From: an uncultured Collinsella sp. | GTDB taxonomy: Bacteria; Actinomycetota; Coriobacteriia; Coriobacteriales; Coriobacteriaceae | Assembly (NCBI GenBank): GCA_900545615.1 | Contig: UQZM01000001.1 | Location: 44,469 to 108,468, forward strand | Direction of reading: 5' to 3' | Length of the DNA stretch: 64,000 nucleotides | Part shown: positions 26,388 to 32,968 of the stretch, piece after piece | How the letters are laid out: each line of letters begins with the position of its first letter | How positions within the stretch are numbered: position 1 is the first letter of the stretch | Translations under genes and position numbers: made by a program | The notes under the pieces: generated by a model | Database searches by the model: none | Told to the model about the DNA's origin: nothing | Seen by the model: only the letters and a program-made list of their open reading frames with translations

Positions 26388-26474
26388 TATAGCAAGATAT
26401 AGCAAAATATAGCAAGATATAGCAAAGTATAGCAAGATATAGCAAAGTATAGTGAGATATAGCAACGTATAGCG
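26388..26474. repeat. 10-bp iterated repeat array upstream of the ATPase gene
   Basis: TATAGC recurs exactly every 10 bp, at 26388, 26398 and so on to 26468, except 26448 where it reads TATAGTGAGA. The unit is TATAGCAA followed by GA, AA, AG or CG. It occupies the leader/promoter of the ATPase gene on the minus strand. One-turn phasing puts every unit on the same face of DNA. Confidence 0.9.
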
Positions 26475-26499
26475 CTGCTCGCGGGTTCTTGCGGTGGCG

Positions 26500-27180
26500 C
26501 TATTTTCCAAAGGCCACGCGGATAAAGCGCTGGGCGAAGAGCTTATTGGCGACGTTGATGACATGGCCCAGGAACAGTGCCGAGATGGCGGTCGTGACGC
26601 CAAAGCCGCCCAGGTTGTGCATAAAGACCAGCGACAGCGCGATCGAGGCGGCGACGTGCGAGCAATCGAATACGACCTTCACATCGCCAAAGCGGCATTT
26701 GAGCTTTTCGGCAATGACCTGTACCAAGCCGTCGGGTGCGTTGGGAACGACGCCCATATTGACGACGAGGCTTACGCCAAACGCGGTGATGGCAAGCGAG
26801 AGCAGCATGGTTACGACCTGTGCCGGCAGCGCGGTGGGGTGCAGAGGGTTAACGTTCATAAAGAAATCGGTAAAGCCGCCGATCAGCGTTGAGAAAAAGA
26901 GCTCGAGCAAAATGCGCGGCTGAAACTCGCGGCGCAAGATGGCTGCCTGTGCGGCAATGTAGGCGACATAGGTCGCGGTAATCCAAAAGCCGAGCGTCTT
27001 GCCGGTGAGCATGGACAGCGTCGTGGCAAAACAGGTAAGCGCTGCCACGCCTAGGCCCGACGCAGTCTGGATGCTCATGCCGAGGGCGAGCGTCGCGACG
27101 CCTGCTAAATACATCAACATCCTGATGACGGTATGGCACCAATTGATCTTCTCGCCATTCATAATGATGAGCGGTCGCAT
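26500..27180 (-). CDS. YczE/YitT-like integral membrane protein
   Basis: Membrane protein of 226 residues with about five to six hydrophobic segments and the YczE-type patterns LALGMSIQTASGLG and VNMGVVPNAPDGLVQVI. GAAAGGA precedes the ATG at 27180. It has a long leader of about 260 nt holding a promoter, a LacI-type operator, a 58-nt hairpin and a 130-nt conserved element; kdgK and eda share these parts between them. This suggests co-regulation with KDG metabolism, so it may export or import a related metabolite. Biochemical function of the family is not established. Confidence 0.75.
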   Translation of the reverse strand: MRPLIIMNGEKINWCHTVIRMLMYLAGVATLALGMSIQTASGLGVAALTCFATTLSMLTGKTLGFWITATYVAYIAAQAAILRREFQPRILLELFFSTLIGGFTDFFMNVNPLHPTALPAQVVTMLLSLAITAFGVSLVVNMGVVPNAPDGLVQVIAEKLKCRFGDVKVVFDCSHVAASIALSLVFMHNLGGFGVTTAISALFLGHVINVANKLFAQRFIRVAFGK

Positions 27181-27221
27181 GCTGCTACCCGTCCTTTCGG
27201 TTGTGAAGAAAAGGCTGACTT

Positions 27222-27349
27222 GGGCCGGCAAAAGAGGGTTATCGGAGGCACTGCTGTAAAAGCAGAAAAGCCGGCCCCACGGTCAGTCGTCTAGGAAATG
27301 TCTCGCTGTGCCGGAATGGGACTGAAGGGCCAACGAGACGGGAGGAAAG
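27222..27349 (-). ncRNA. Candidate leader RNA element, copy 1 (before YczE-like gene)
   Basis: Read on the minus strand as 5' UTR. Blocks identical to the copy at 29454, given on the + strand: GGTTATCGGAGGCACTGCT (27237-27255) and CCGGAATGGGACTG (27311-27324). Flanking stems differ in sequence but pair in each: here GGGCCGGC/GCCGGCCC and GTCTCG/CGAGAC. A CAGTC/GACTG pairing is kept in both copies. This looks like a riboswitch-type or other structured leader. I do not recognise it as a known class. Confidence 0.7.
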
Positions 27350-27360
27350 CAAATGACATA

Positions 27361-27418
27361 GCGTGGGCAATAGGATGCCAAGATGGTGGGGTGCGTCTTA
27401 GCATCCTATTGCCCACGC
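27361..27418 (-). ncRNA. 58-nt leader hairpin, copy 1
   Basis: An 18-bp perfect stem, GCGTGGGCAATAGGATGC/GCATCCTATTGCCCACGC, capped by 22 nt. The cap, CAAGATGGTGGGGTGCGTCTTA on the + strand, resembles that of the equally long hairpin at 30726 while the stem sequence differs. It lies between the LacI-type operator and the second leader element. Confidence 0.75.
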
Positions 27419-27420
27419 TT

Positions 27421-27473
27421 AACGAAATCGGTTTCGTTTGAGCCTTAGTATACGCACGGGATTCTATTTGCAA
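27421..27473 (-). promoter_or_regulatory. Promoter and LacI-type operator of YczE-like gene
   Basis: On the minus strand: TTGCAA (27473-27468), 15 bp, TATACT (27452-27447), then the operator CGAAACCGATTTCG (27436-27423; AACGAAATCGGTTTCGTT on the + strand). kdgK has the same boxes, spacing and operator at 30788-30852. Confidence 0.75.
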
Positions 27474-27490
27474 AGAGAAAAATAATAAAA

Positions 27491-27506
27491 AGGTGAACGT
27501 TCACCT
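27491..27506. promoter_or_regulatory. Perfect 16-bp operator palindrome
   Basis: AGGTGAACGTTCACCT is a perfect dyad upstream of the GntR-family gene at 27669, and is shared with the dhuD promoter region at 19467. The GntR protein is a candidate binder. Confidence 0.7.
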
Positions 27507-27529
27507 AATCGCAACAACTCGTTGGCTGT

Positions 27530-27596
27530 AGTTGCGGTGGAATAGTTCCTGTTTTTGCTGCTGAAGGCCTTGAACAGGAACTATTCCACCGCAACT
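27530..27596. repeat. TTGCGGTG hairpin repeat, copy 4
   Basis: Arms AGTTGCGGTGGAATAGTTCC and GGAACTATTCCACCGCAACT; the loop contains GCTGCTGAAGGCCTTG. It lies in the leader of the GntR-family gene. Confidence 0.85.
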
Positions 27597-27668
27597 TATG
27601 AGGGGGCGGGGGATGCGATAGTATTGCATGGTGGTATTCGATTAACCGAGGCTTCATCCGAGGGCTTT

Positions 27669-28361
27669 ATGGAACAACACCAGCATTATCAGAGCCTGCA
27701 AGACCAGGCGTACAACGCATTGCGGTCCAAGATCATCTATGCCGAGCTCAAGCCCGGCACGCGCCTTTCGGCGATTGGTCTGGAAAAAGAGACGGGAATC
27801 GGGCGCACACCCATTCGCGAGTCCTTTGTGCGTCTGCGCGAGCAGGAGCTGGTGGAAACGCGTCCCAAAAGCGGTACCTATGTCTCAAAAATCAGCATGG
27901 AGCGTGCCGAGAACGCCTGTTTCTTGCGCGAGAAACTCGAGAGAAGCGTACTCATTAAATGCTGTTCTGCCGCCACGCCCGAGCAAAAGCATCGGCTCGA
28001 GCAGATTCTTGCCGAGTCCGAGTCGCTCGACCATAGCGAAACGCGTCGCTTCTTTGACCTGGACAACCTGTTCCATGAGACGTGTTTTGAGATTGCCGGT
28101 CGTCACATGTTGTGGGATTGGATGAAGAGCATCAACACGCATTTTGAGCGATACAACTGGTTGCGTATGGTGTCGCAGGATTTGGATTGGGAGCCGATTC
28201 GTCGGCAGCATCGCCGGATTCTCGAGGCCATTAAGGGGGGCGATACCGACACGGCGAGCTATCTGGCAGAGACGCACCTGCACCTGATGCCCGAAGAGCA
28301 GGGCCCGGTTATCGCCTTGCATCCCGACTATTTTGAGCTGTCCAAAGACTCGGCCATCTAA
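27669..28361 (+). CDS. GntR-family (FCD) transcriptional regulator
   Basis: Regulator of 230 residues. N-terminal winged helix (about residues 8-72; TGIGRTPIRESFVRLREQELV, SGTYV) is followed by an FCD helical domain with DLDNLFHETCFEIAG and RRQHRRILEAI. GAGGG lies six bases before the ATG at 27669; the open frame upstream runs through a hairpin repeat and is not expected to be coding. An AGGTGAACGTTCACCT palindrome in its leader also occurs before dhuD, so it may regulate unsaturated-uronate use as well as itself. Confidence 0.85.
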   Translation: MEQHQHYQSLQDQAYNALRSKIIYAELKPGTRLSAIGLEKETGIGRTPIRESFVRLREQELVETRPKSGTYVSKISMERAENACFLREKLERSVLIKCCSAATPEQKHRLEQILAESESLDHSETRRFFDLDNLFHETCFEIAGRHMLWDWMKSINTHFERYNWLRMVSQDLDWEPIRRQHRRILEAIKGGDTDTASYLAETHLHLMPEEQGPVIALHPDYFELSKDSAI

Positions 28362-28376
28362 CTCGTCCCCTTCATT

Positions 28377-28441
28377 AGTTGCGGTGAAATAGGGATTGTT
28401 TGGGGCTCTGATGGTGTAAACAGTCCGTATTTCACCGCAAG
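28377..28441. repeat. TTGCGGTG hairpin repeat, copy 5
   Basis: Arms AGTTGCGGTGAAATAGGGA and CCGTATTTCACCGCAAGT with more mismatches than the other copies, just after the GntR-family gene. It is probably a degenerate member. Confidence 0.75.
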
Positions 28442-28467
28442 TGCGAGACGCTACCGGGGCACAAAAA

Positions 28468-28534
28468 AGCTGCGGCGCCGCTTGGAGGAAAAGACCGGAA
28501 ACAAGGGTCCATTCCTCCAGACGGCGCCGCAGCT
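28468..28534. repeat. Nested GC-rich hairpin
   Basis: Outer arms AGCTGCGGCGCCG/CGGCGCCGCAGCT, inner arms TGGAGGAA/TTCCTCCA and a GACC/GGTC tip. A-run before and GTTTTG after, so it could terminate transcription in both directions between the GntR gene and eda. Confidence 0.65.
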
Positions 28535-28596
28535 GTTTTGATGGCTCGGTTTTTGTCGATGTGGCTCAACTGGGCGCGGTTGCCAGCCGAGTAGGC

Positions 28597-28697
28597 AAAG
28601 CGGCTCGGGGGCGTGTCGCTTCCGTCACGTTCTATCAGCATACAAGACGGTTTTGGTTCTTGTTCGTGACGGAAACGGCGCGCTTCCGAGCCGCTTT
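28597..28697. repeat. 101-bp long hairpin downstream of eda
   Basis: Arms begin AAAGCGGCTCGG and end CCGAGCCGCTTT, with inner TTCCGTCACG/CGTGACGGAA. With the two hairpins before it, this fills the 391-bp gap between the GntR gene and eda; no coding region is evident there. Confidence 0.65.
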
Positions 28698-28752
28698 AAA
28701 AGAAAGAGGGCGAGGTCTAGGGCACGCCCCCTTTCACGATAGAGAGCTAAAC

Positions 28753-29394
28753 CTAGCCGCGGACCTTCTTGACGACGTCCATGGCCTCGCGGGCGATCTG
28801 CTCGACCTTGGAGAAGTCGCCGTCGGCAAACAGGGCCGGCTTGACCATCCAGGTGCCACCGCAGGCGATGATGGCGGAGGAGCTCAGGTACTCCTCGACG
28901 TTGGCAGTGCTCACGCCGCCGGTGGGCATAAAGCGGTGACCGACAAACGGAGCGGCGAGGGCCTTGATGGTGTTCAGGCCGCCATACTGGGACGCGGGGA
29001 AGAACTTGGTGACCTTGAGGCCCAGGTTCTCGGCTGCGGTGACCTCGGAGGGGGTTACGGTGCCGGGAAGGACAGGCAGGTCGATGTCGATGCAGTGCTT
29101 CACAACGTCCTCGTTGTAGCCCGGGGAGACGATGAACTTGGCACCGGCGGCACGGGCCTGCTCAACCTGCTCGACGGTCAGGACGGTGCCGGCGCCCACG
29201 CACATCTCGGGCTCGGCCTCGGCCATAGCGGCGATGCACTCGGCAGCGCAAGCGGTGCGGAAGGTGACCTCGGCGGACTTCATGCCGGCGGCCATCAGGG
29301 CGTGAGCGAGCGGAGCGGCGTCCTCGACCTTGTCGAGCACGACGACCGGCACGATGCCCAGGGACTCAAGCGTGGTGTAGAACTGATCGAACAT
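28753..29394 (-). CDS. eda: KDPG/KHG aldolase
   Basis: Class I aldolase of about 213 residues that splits 2-keto-3-deoxy-6-phosphogluconate into pyruvate and glyceraldehyde-3-phosphate. Visible features: VVVLDKVEDAAPLAHALMAAG, the Glu-containing AEVTFRT, CVGAGTVLTVEQ, the Schiff-base lysine in VTKFFPASQYGG, and FMPTGGVSTANVEEYL. GAAAGGA precedes the ATG at 29394. It lies downstream of kdgK on the same strand, separated by a 254-bp spacer that contains a conserved structured element. Final step of the uronate pathway. Confidence 0.93.
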   Translation of the reverse strand: MFDQFYTTLESLGIVPVVVLDKVEDAAPLAHALMAAGMKSAEVTFRTACAAECIAAMAEAEPEMCVGAGTVLTVEQVEQARAAGAKFIVSPGYNEDVVKHCIDIDLPVLPGTVTPSEVTAAENLGLKVTKFFPASQYGGLNTIKALAAPFVGHRFMPTGGVSTANVEEYLSSSAIIACGGTWMVKPALFADGDFSKVEQIAREAMDVVKKVRG

Positions 29395-29453
29395 GATGTT
29401 CCTTTCGATGTGCGGCGCGCATGGGCGCGTGATTACCAAATGTGCTGGTCAGG

Positions 29454-29588
29454 AGCCGATTTTGGATTGGTTATCGGAGGCACTGCTTGGGGTTCAAGCA
29501 ATTCCAAAACCGGCTGCTCGACCAGTCATGTAGGGAATGCCAGGCAAAACCGGAATGGGACTGGTGGTTTTGCCCGGCCGGAGGAATC
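29454..29588 (-). ncRNA. Candidate leader RNA element, copy 2 (between kdgK and eda)
   Basis: Same two conserved blocks as at 27222, at 29469-29487 and 29550-29563. Stems here are AGCCG-TTTTGGA/TCCAAAACCGGCT, TGCTTG/CAAGCA and GGCAAAACC/GGTTTTGCC, with CAGTC/GACTG retained. Position relative to the following start codon (about 75 nt from the 19-mer) resembles copy 1 (57 nt). On the minus strand it is the 5' region of eda. Confidence 0.7.
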
Positions 29589-29647
29589 AGGGAGCGGGCC
29601 GCAGGGGTATGGGATTGGAAAGCTGCGGCCCGCGGAATGGAGACGGA

Positions 29648-30682
29648 CTAGCGCGCGACGCGGGTGCCACCGTCGGCGGCTGATGCTACGGCTGCGATCT
29701 CGTCTGCGGTCACCAAGTTGGAGTCGCCCTTGATGGTAAGCTTGAGGATCGAAGCCGCAATCGCGTAGTTGACGGCAGCCTGCGGATCGAAGTCGTTGAT
29801 GAGGGCGTGGACCAGGCCGGCGTTGAAAGCGTCGCCGGCGGCAACACCCTCAAGCACGTGCACATCGTGAGCAGGGGAGAACCAGTGCTCGCCGCTCTCG
29901 GCGTCATAGAGCATGCCCATCCAGATGGAGCGCTCGACGCAGGAGATGTTGCGGACGACCGAAGCGACCTTCTTGCAGCCGTACTCGGCGCAAATCTGAC
30001 GGGCCATCTCGACATAGGTGTCGCGCTCCTCGATGCCGTGGGCAAGGGAGCCAGAGACGCAGATCATACCGAGGCCAGCAGGCGCATCCTCGTCGTTGGC
30101 GATGCAGATGTCGACGAGCGGCAGGAGCTCCTTCATGGTGGCCTGCGACTTCTCGGGCGACCACATCTTGCCGCGATAGTTGACGTCGCACACGGTGGTG
30201 ATGCCCTTGGCGCGGCAAGCGGTGAGGGCATCCTTGCACGCAGCGGCCATCTCGTCGGAGACGGCGGGGGTCACGCCGGAGAAATAGAAGACATCGATGC
30301 CCTTGAGGATCTCGTCCCAGTCAAAGACGTCGCGCTTGGCCATGTTGATGGCGGAATACTTGCGGTCGTAGACGCAGCCGTTGCCGCGCTGCGAGGCACC
30401 GACTTCAAACACATAGGAGCCAAGACGGTCGCCCTGACGCACGACGCGCGTGGTGTCGACGCCGTAGGCCTTCAGCGAACGCAGGGCGCACTCGCCCAGA
30501 CGGTTGGCCGGGACAACGGAGACGTAAGCGGCCTTGTCGCCCTGGTAGGCCAGGGAAAGCGCAGTGTTGGCCTCGGCGCCGCCATAGCGAACGTCAAACT
30601 CGGTCGCCTGCTCAATACGCAGGTGATCTTTGGGCGAGAGTCTCATCATGATTTCGCCGAAGGTAAGAACCGTTTTACCCAT
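29648..30682 (-). CDS. kdgK: 2-keto-3-deoxygluconate kinase (PfkB family)
   Basis: PfkB/ribokinase-family kinase of about 344 residues, phosphorylating KDG to KDPG. N-terminal TFGEIMMRLSP, substrate-side GGAEANTALSLAYQGDKAAYV, and the catalytic C-terminal block GVAAGDAFNAGLVHALIND (Asp base in GAGD-type AAGD). AGAAGGAG precedes the ATG at 30682. It is transcribed with eda and divergent from a LacI regulator, with tandem LacI-type operators in between. Context with UxaA and DhuD products supports KDG as substrate rather than ribose or fructose. Confidence 0.9.
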   Translation of the reverse strand: MGKTVLTFGEIMMRLSPKDHLRIEQATEFDVRYGGAEANTALSLAYQGDKAAYVSVVPANRLGECALRSLKAYGVDTTRVVRQGDRLGSYVFEVGASQRGNGCVYDRKYSAINMAKRDVFDWDEILKGIDVFYFSGVTPAVSDEMAAACKDALTACRAKGITTVCDVNYRGKMWSPEKSQATMKELLPLVDICIANDEDAPAGLGMICVSGSLAHGIEERDTYVEMARQICAEYGCKKVASVVRNISCVERSIWMGMLYDAESGEHWFSPAHDVHVLEGVAAGDAFNAGLVHALINDFDPQAAVNYAIAASILKLTIKGDSNLVTADEIAAVASAADGGTRVAR

Positions 30683-30725
30683 GGTCGCGCAGCTCCTTCT
30701 TACTCGTGCGTACACCTTTGATATG

Positions 30726-30783
30726 GCGTTGGCACGGAGGTGCCAAGACGGTAGGGTACATCTTTGCACCTCCGTGCCAACGC
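30726..30783 (-). ncRNA. 58-nt leader hairpin, copy 2
   Basis: An 18-bp perfect stem, GCGTTGGCACGGAGGTGC/GCACCTCCGTGCCAACGC, with a 22-nt cap related to that of the hairpin at 27361 and containing a TACCCTACC-type loop on the minus strand. It is the kdgK leader, 43 bases before the start codon. Confidence 0.75.
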
Positions 30784-30787
30784 TCGC

Positions 30788-30852
30788 CGAAATCGGTTTA
30801 CGAAATCGGTTTCGTTTCGAGTTGTAGTATACTCACCTACAGCGTTTTGCAA
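30788..30852 (-). promoter_or_regulatory. kdgK promoter with tandem LacI-type operators
   Basis: Minus strand: TTGCAA (30852-30847), 15 bp, TATACT (30831-30826), then two operators, CGAAATCGGTTTCG at 30801-30814 and CGAAATCGGTTT at 30788-30799. The adjacent LacI-family protein is the natural binder. Confidence 0.78.
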
Positions 30853-30916
30853 CCGAGATTTTTAAAAAAATGCCTAAAATGGCTCAGACTGCCGACATTG
30901 GGAAACGGGGTGCGCT

Positions 30917-31939
30917 ATGGCGCAGATGAGAATCAAGGACATTGCCGTCGAGGCGGGCGTGAGTCCGGCCACGGTCTCGCGCTATCTCAATAACCGCCCC
31001 GGGCAGATGACCGAGGAAACCCGCGCTCGCATCGCGGCGGTTATCGAGCGCACTGGCTATCGCCCACGTGCCGCCGCACGCAATCTACGCAGCTCACGCA
31101 CCAACCTCATCGGCGTGATTCTGGCCGACATCGCCAACCCGTTCTCGAGCGCAATGCTCGAAGGGCTTTCCGCCAGTGCCGCCGCGCGCGGCTGCTCGCT
31201 TATGACGGCCATTAGCGGCAACGACCCCGCCAAGGAGGCAGAGTCGCTCACCAGACTTATCGATGCCGGCGTGGACGGCCTGGTCGTCAACACCTGCGGA
31301 GGCAACGACAAGGCGATCGCCGCGGCCGCGGGGCGCCTGCCGGTCGTGTTGCTCGACCGCGACATCGAGGACGGCGGCATCGACTTGGTGACGTCTAACA
31401 ACCGTGAGCTCGTCGCCGGGCTGGTCGACGCCTTGGCTGCTGCGGGCAGTGAGCGCCTGTGCCTGCTCACCGAGGCAAGCGATGACAGTCCTGTCCGTCG
31501 CGAGCGTGCCGAGGCCTTTACCGACGAGCTCGCTCGTCGCGGTCTTGCCGGCGAGGTTGTCACCCTCACCGACGGTGGCGCCGAGGGTATCAGTCGCCTG
31601 GACGAGACCATCCGCGATTACGCAGGTAAAAAGCTCGGCCTTATCGCCGTCAACGGTTTGGTCTTTTTGCGCTTGACCGAGGCGCTGGCCCAGCTTGGCC
31701 CCTCGCTGCCGGCGGGCCTAAAGATCGCGACGTTCGATGACTATCCCTGGAACCACGTGCTCTTTGGCGGCGTGACTACAGCCGCGCAGGACACCCAGGC
31801 AATTGCCGAGCGCGTGGTCGAGCGCCTGTCCGAGCGCATCGACGTCGTCACCACCACGGTAGGCGAGGCAGCAAGACTGGCGCCTAAGCGCATCGAGATC
31901 CCCGGCCATATCGAACACCGCGCCTCAACCTCACGCTAG
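30917..31939 (+). CDS. LacI-family transcriptional regulator
   Basis: Repressor-type protein of 340 residues. Helix-turn-helix and hinge are at residues 4-60 (IKDIAVEAGVSPATVSRYLNN; RPRAAARNLRSSRTNLIGV), followed by a periplasmic-binding-protein-like ligand domain. GGGG six bases before the ATG supports the start. It is divergent from kdgK. The operators CGAAATCGGTTTCG before kdgK and before the YczE-like gene have the central CG expected for LacI-family sites, so KDG metabolism is the probable regulon and a uronate intermediate the probable effector. Confidence 0.9.
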   Translation: MAQMRIKDIAVEAGVSPATVSRYLNNRPGQMTEETRARIAAVIERTGYRPRAAARNLRSSRTNLIGVILADIANPFSSAMLEGLSASAAARGCSLMTAISGNDPAKEAESLTRLIDAGVDGLVVNTCGGNDKAIAAAAGRLPVVLLDRDIEDGGIDLVTSNNRELVAGLVDALAAAGSERLCLLTEASDDSPVRRERAEAFTDELARRGLAGEVVTLTDGGAEGISRLDETIRDYAGKKLGLIAVNGLVFLRLTEALAQLGPSLPAGLKIATFDDYPWNHVLFGGVTTAAQDTQAIAERVVERLSERIDVVTTTVGEAARLAPKRIEIPGHIEHRASTSR

Positions 31940-31981
31940 CCTGTGTGATAATATATAGACAATGTCATACAGGAGGTATCC

Positions 31982-32476
31982 ATGGCTGCGTCTGTACTGA
32001 GTGTGCGAGTGGACTCGTCAATTAAAGATTCATTTGCCGAGCTATGCGAAGAACTCGGCATGACTTCGTCTGTTGCGGTCAATATGTTTATGAGGCAGAT
32101 GCTGCGCGAGCGTTCGCTGCCGTTTGTTCCTTCACTCGGTAAAAGCTCTGCGAGCGAAAGCGTCTCGGCGGGCATTTTAGATACTGCCCAGATTGAGTCC
32201 GCAGTCCGCGAGGCAGCCAGCTCGATTCCTGCTATCAAAAGCGTGATACTTTTCGGTTCGTATGCCCGTGGCGAGGCGCGTCCCGATAGTGATATCGACT
32301 TGCGCCTCGAAGTCGATCGCGAGCGGGGCTTTGGCCTCTTCGCGCTGTCGGCATTTGGTGAGGCGGTGCGCAAAAAAACCGGGAGGCAGGTTGACCTCGT
32401 CTCGAGTGACTATCTTGATGACGATCTTGCCGCGGTAATCGAGCGCGAAGGAGTGATCCTCTATGATCGCGCGTAA
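31982..32476 (+). CDS. MntA-type antitoxin with N-terminal RHH (RelB/DinJ-like) domain
   Basis: Protein of 164 residues with two parts. Residues 1-50 resemble a RelB/DinJ ribbon-helix-helix antitoxin (LSVRVDSSIKDSFAELCEELG). Residues about 70-160 form a minimal nucleotidyltransferase with the full signature FGSYARGEARPDSDIDLRL, later catalytic Asp in QVDLVSS. In MntA/HepT systems this enzyme AMPylates the toxin. AGGAGG precedes the ATG. The next gene, a HepT-like toxin, overlaps its end by 14 bp. The DNA-binding extension is unusual for MntA and may provide autoregulation. Confidence 0.85.
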   Translation: MAASVLSVRVDSSIKDSFAELCEELGMTSSVAVNMFMRQMLRERSLPFVPSLGKSSASESVSAGILDTAQIESAVREAASSIPAIKSVILFGSYARGEARPDSDIDLRLEVDRERGFGLFALSAFGEAVRKKTGRQVDLVSSDYLDDDLAAVIEREGVILYDRA

Positions 32477-32834
32477 GTCAGACGGCCTCCGCGCTCAAGA
32501 GGTTTTGGAAGCCATCTCTGAAACGAACGAGCGCATCAAGGCTTTTGATATCACCGAGGACCAGTTTCTGCATGCGAATGACGTGCGGACGAGGGCGTTG
32601 GCGGACTCCCTTTTGATGTGTGCGCTTAGGGTAACGGAAGAAGCGGGCAAGTTGTCGGAACGCTCGCAGCGGCTTCATCCCGAAATCGAATGGCGTGGAA
32701 TTATCGGCATGAGAAATTATCTTGCGCATGATTACGGCAATGTCGACCGCTCGGTTGTTTGGGATGCAGTGACGATGGAGTTCCCTACGCTGGAACGAGC
32801 CTGTAGACAAATTGTCTCCGAATCTGAACGCTAG
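32463..32834 (+). CDS. HepT-like ribonuclease toxin (DUF86)
   Basis: All-helical HepT/DUF86 protein of 123 residues. The active-site motif RX4HXY is present as RNYLAHDY (residues about 80-87); the Tyr is the residue that MntA modifies in characterised systems, and R/H form the RNase site. The ATG at 32463 lies inside the end of the antitoxin gene, so translation is coupled. Together the two genes form a type VII-like toxin-antitoxin module, probably acting as an abortive or plasmid-stability-type element on the chromosome. Confidence 0.85.
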   Translation: MIARKSDGLRAQEVLEAISETNERIKAFDITEDQFLHANDVRTRALADSLLMCALRVTEEAGKLSERSQRLHPEIEWRGIIGMRNYLAHDYGNVDRSVVWDAVTMEFPTLERACRQIVSESER

Positions 32835-32968
32835 CCGCTCGTTCGCAACTGCCTGCTCGCGCACGTTTTTTGAGCGCCGGACACGCTTTAACCCTGCGGA
32901 AACATTTTTCTGCGATAGTATCTGCGATATAGAACAGCCGAAACCCGCCCGAAAGAAAGGGGAGCGAC

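Noticed and set aside
26388..26474. Possible CRISPR array
   Set aside because: The 10-bp units are contiguous with no spacers and are too short; no cas genes are nearby.
27222..27349. T-box, cobalamin, FMN or SAM riboswitch
   Set aside because: None of the sequence signatures I know for these classes (T-box antiterminator motif, B12 box, FMN core) is present, and downstream genes do not fit.
27555..27668. N-terminal extension of the GntR-family protein
   Set aside because: That stretch runs through a TTGCGGTG hairpin repeat and shows no regulator-like sequence; the ATG at 27669 has its own ribosome site.
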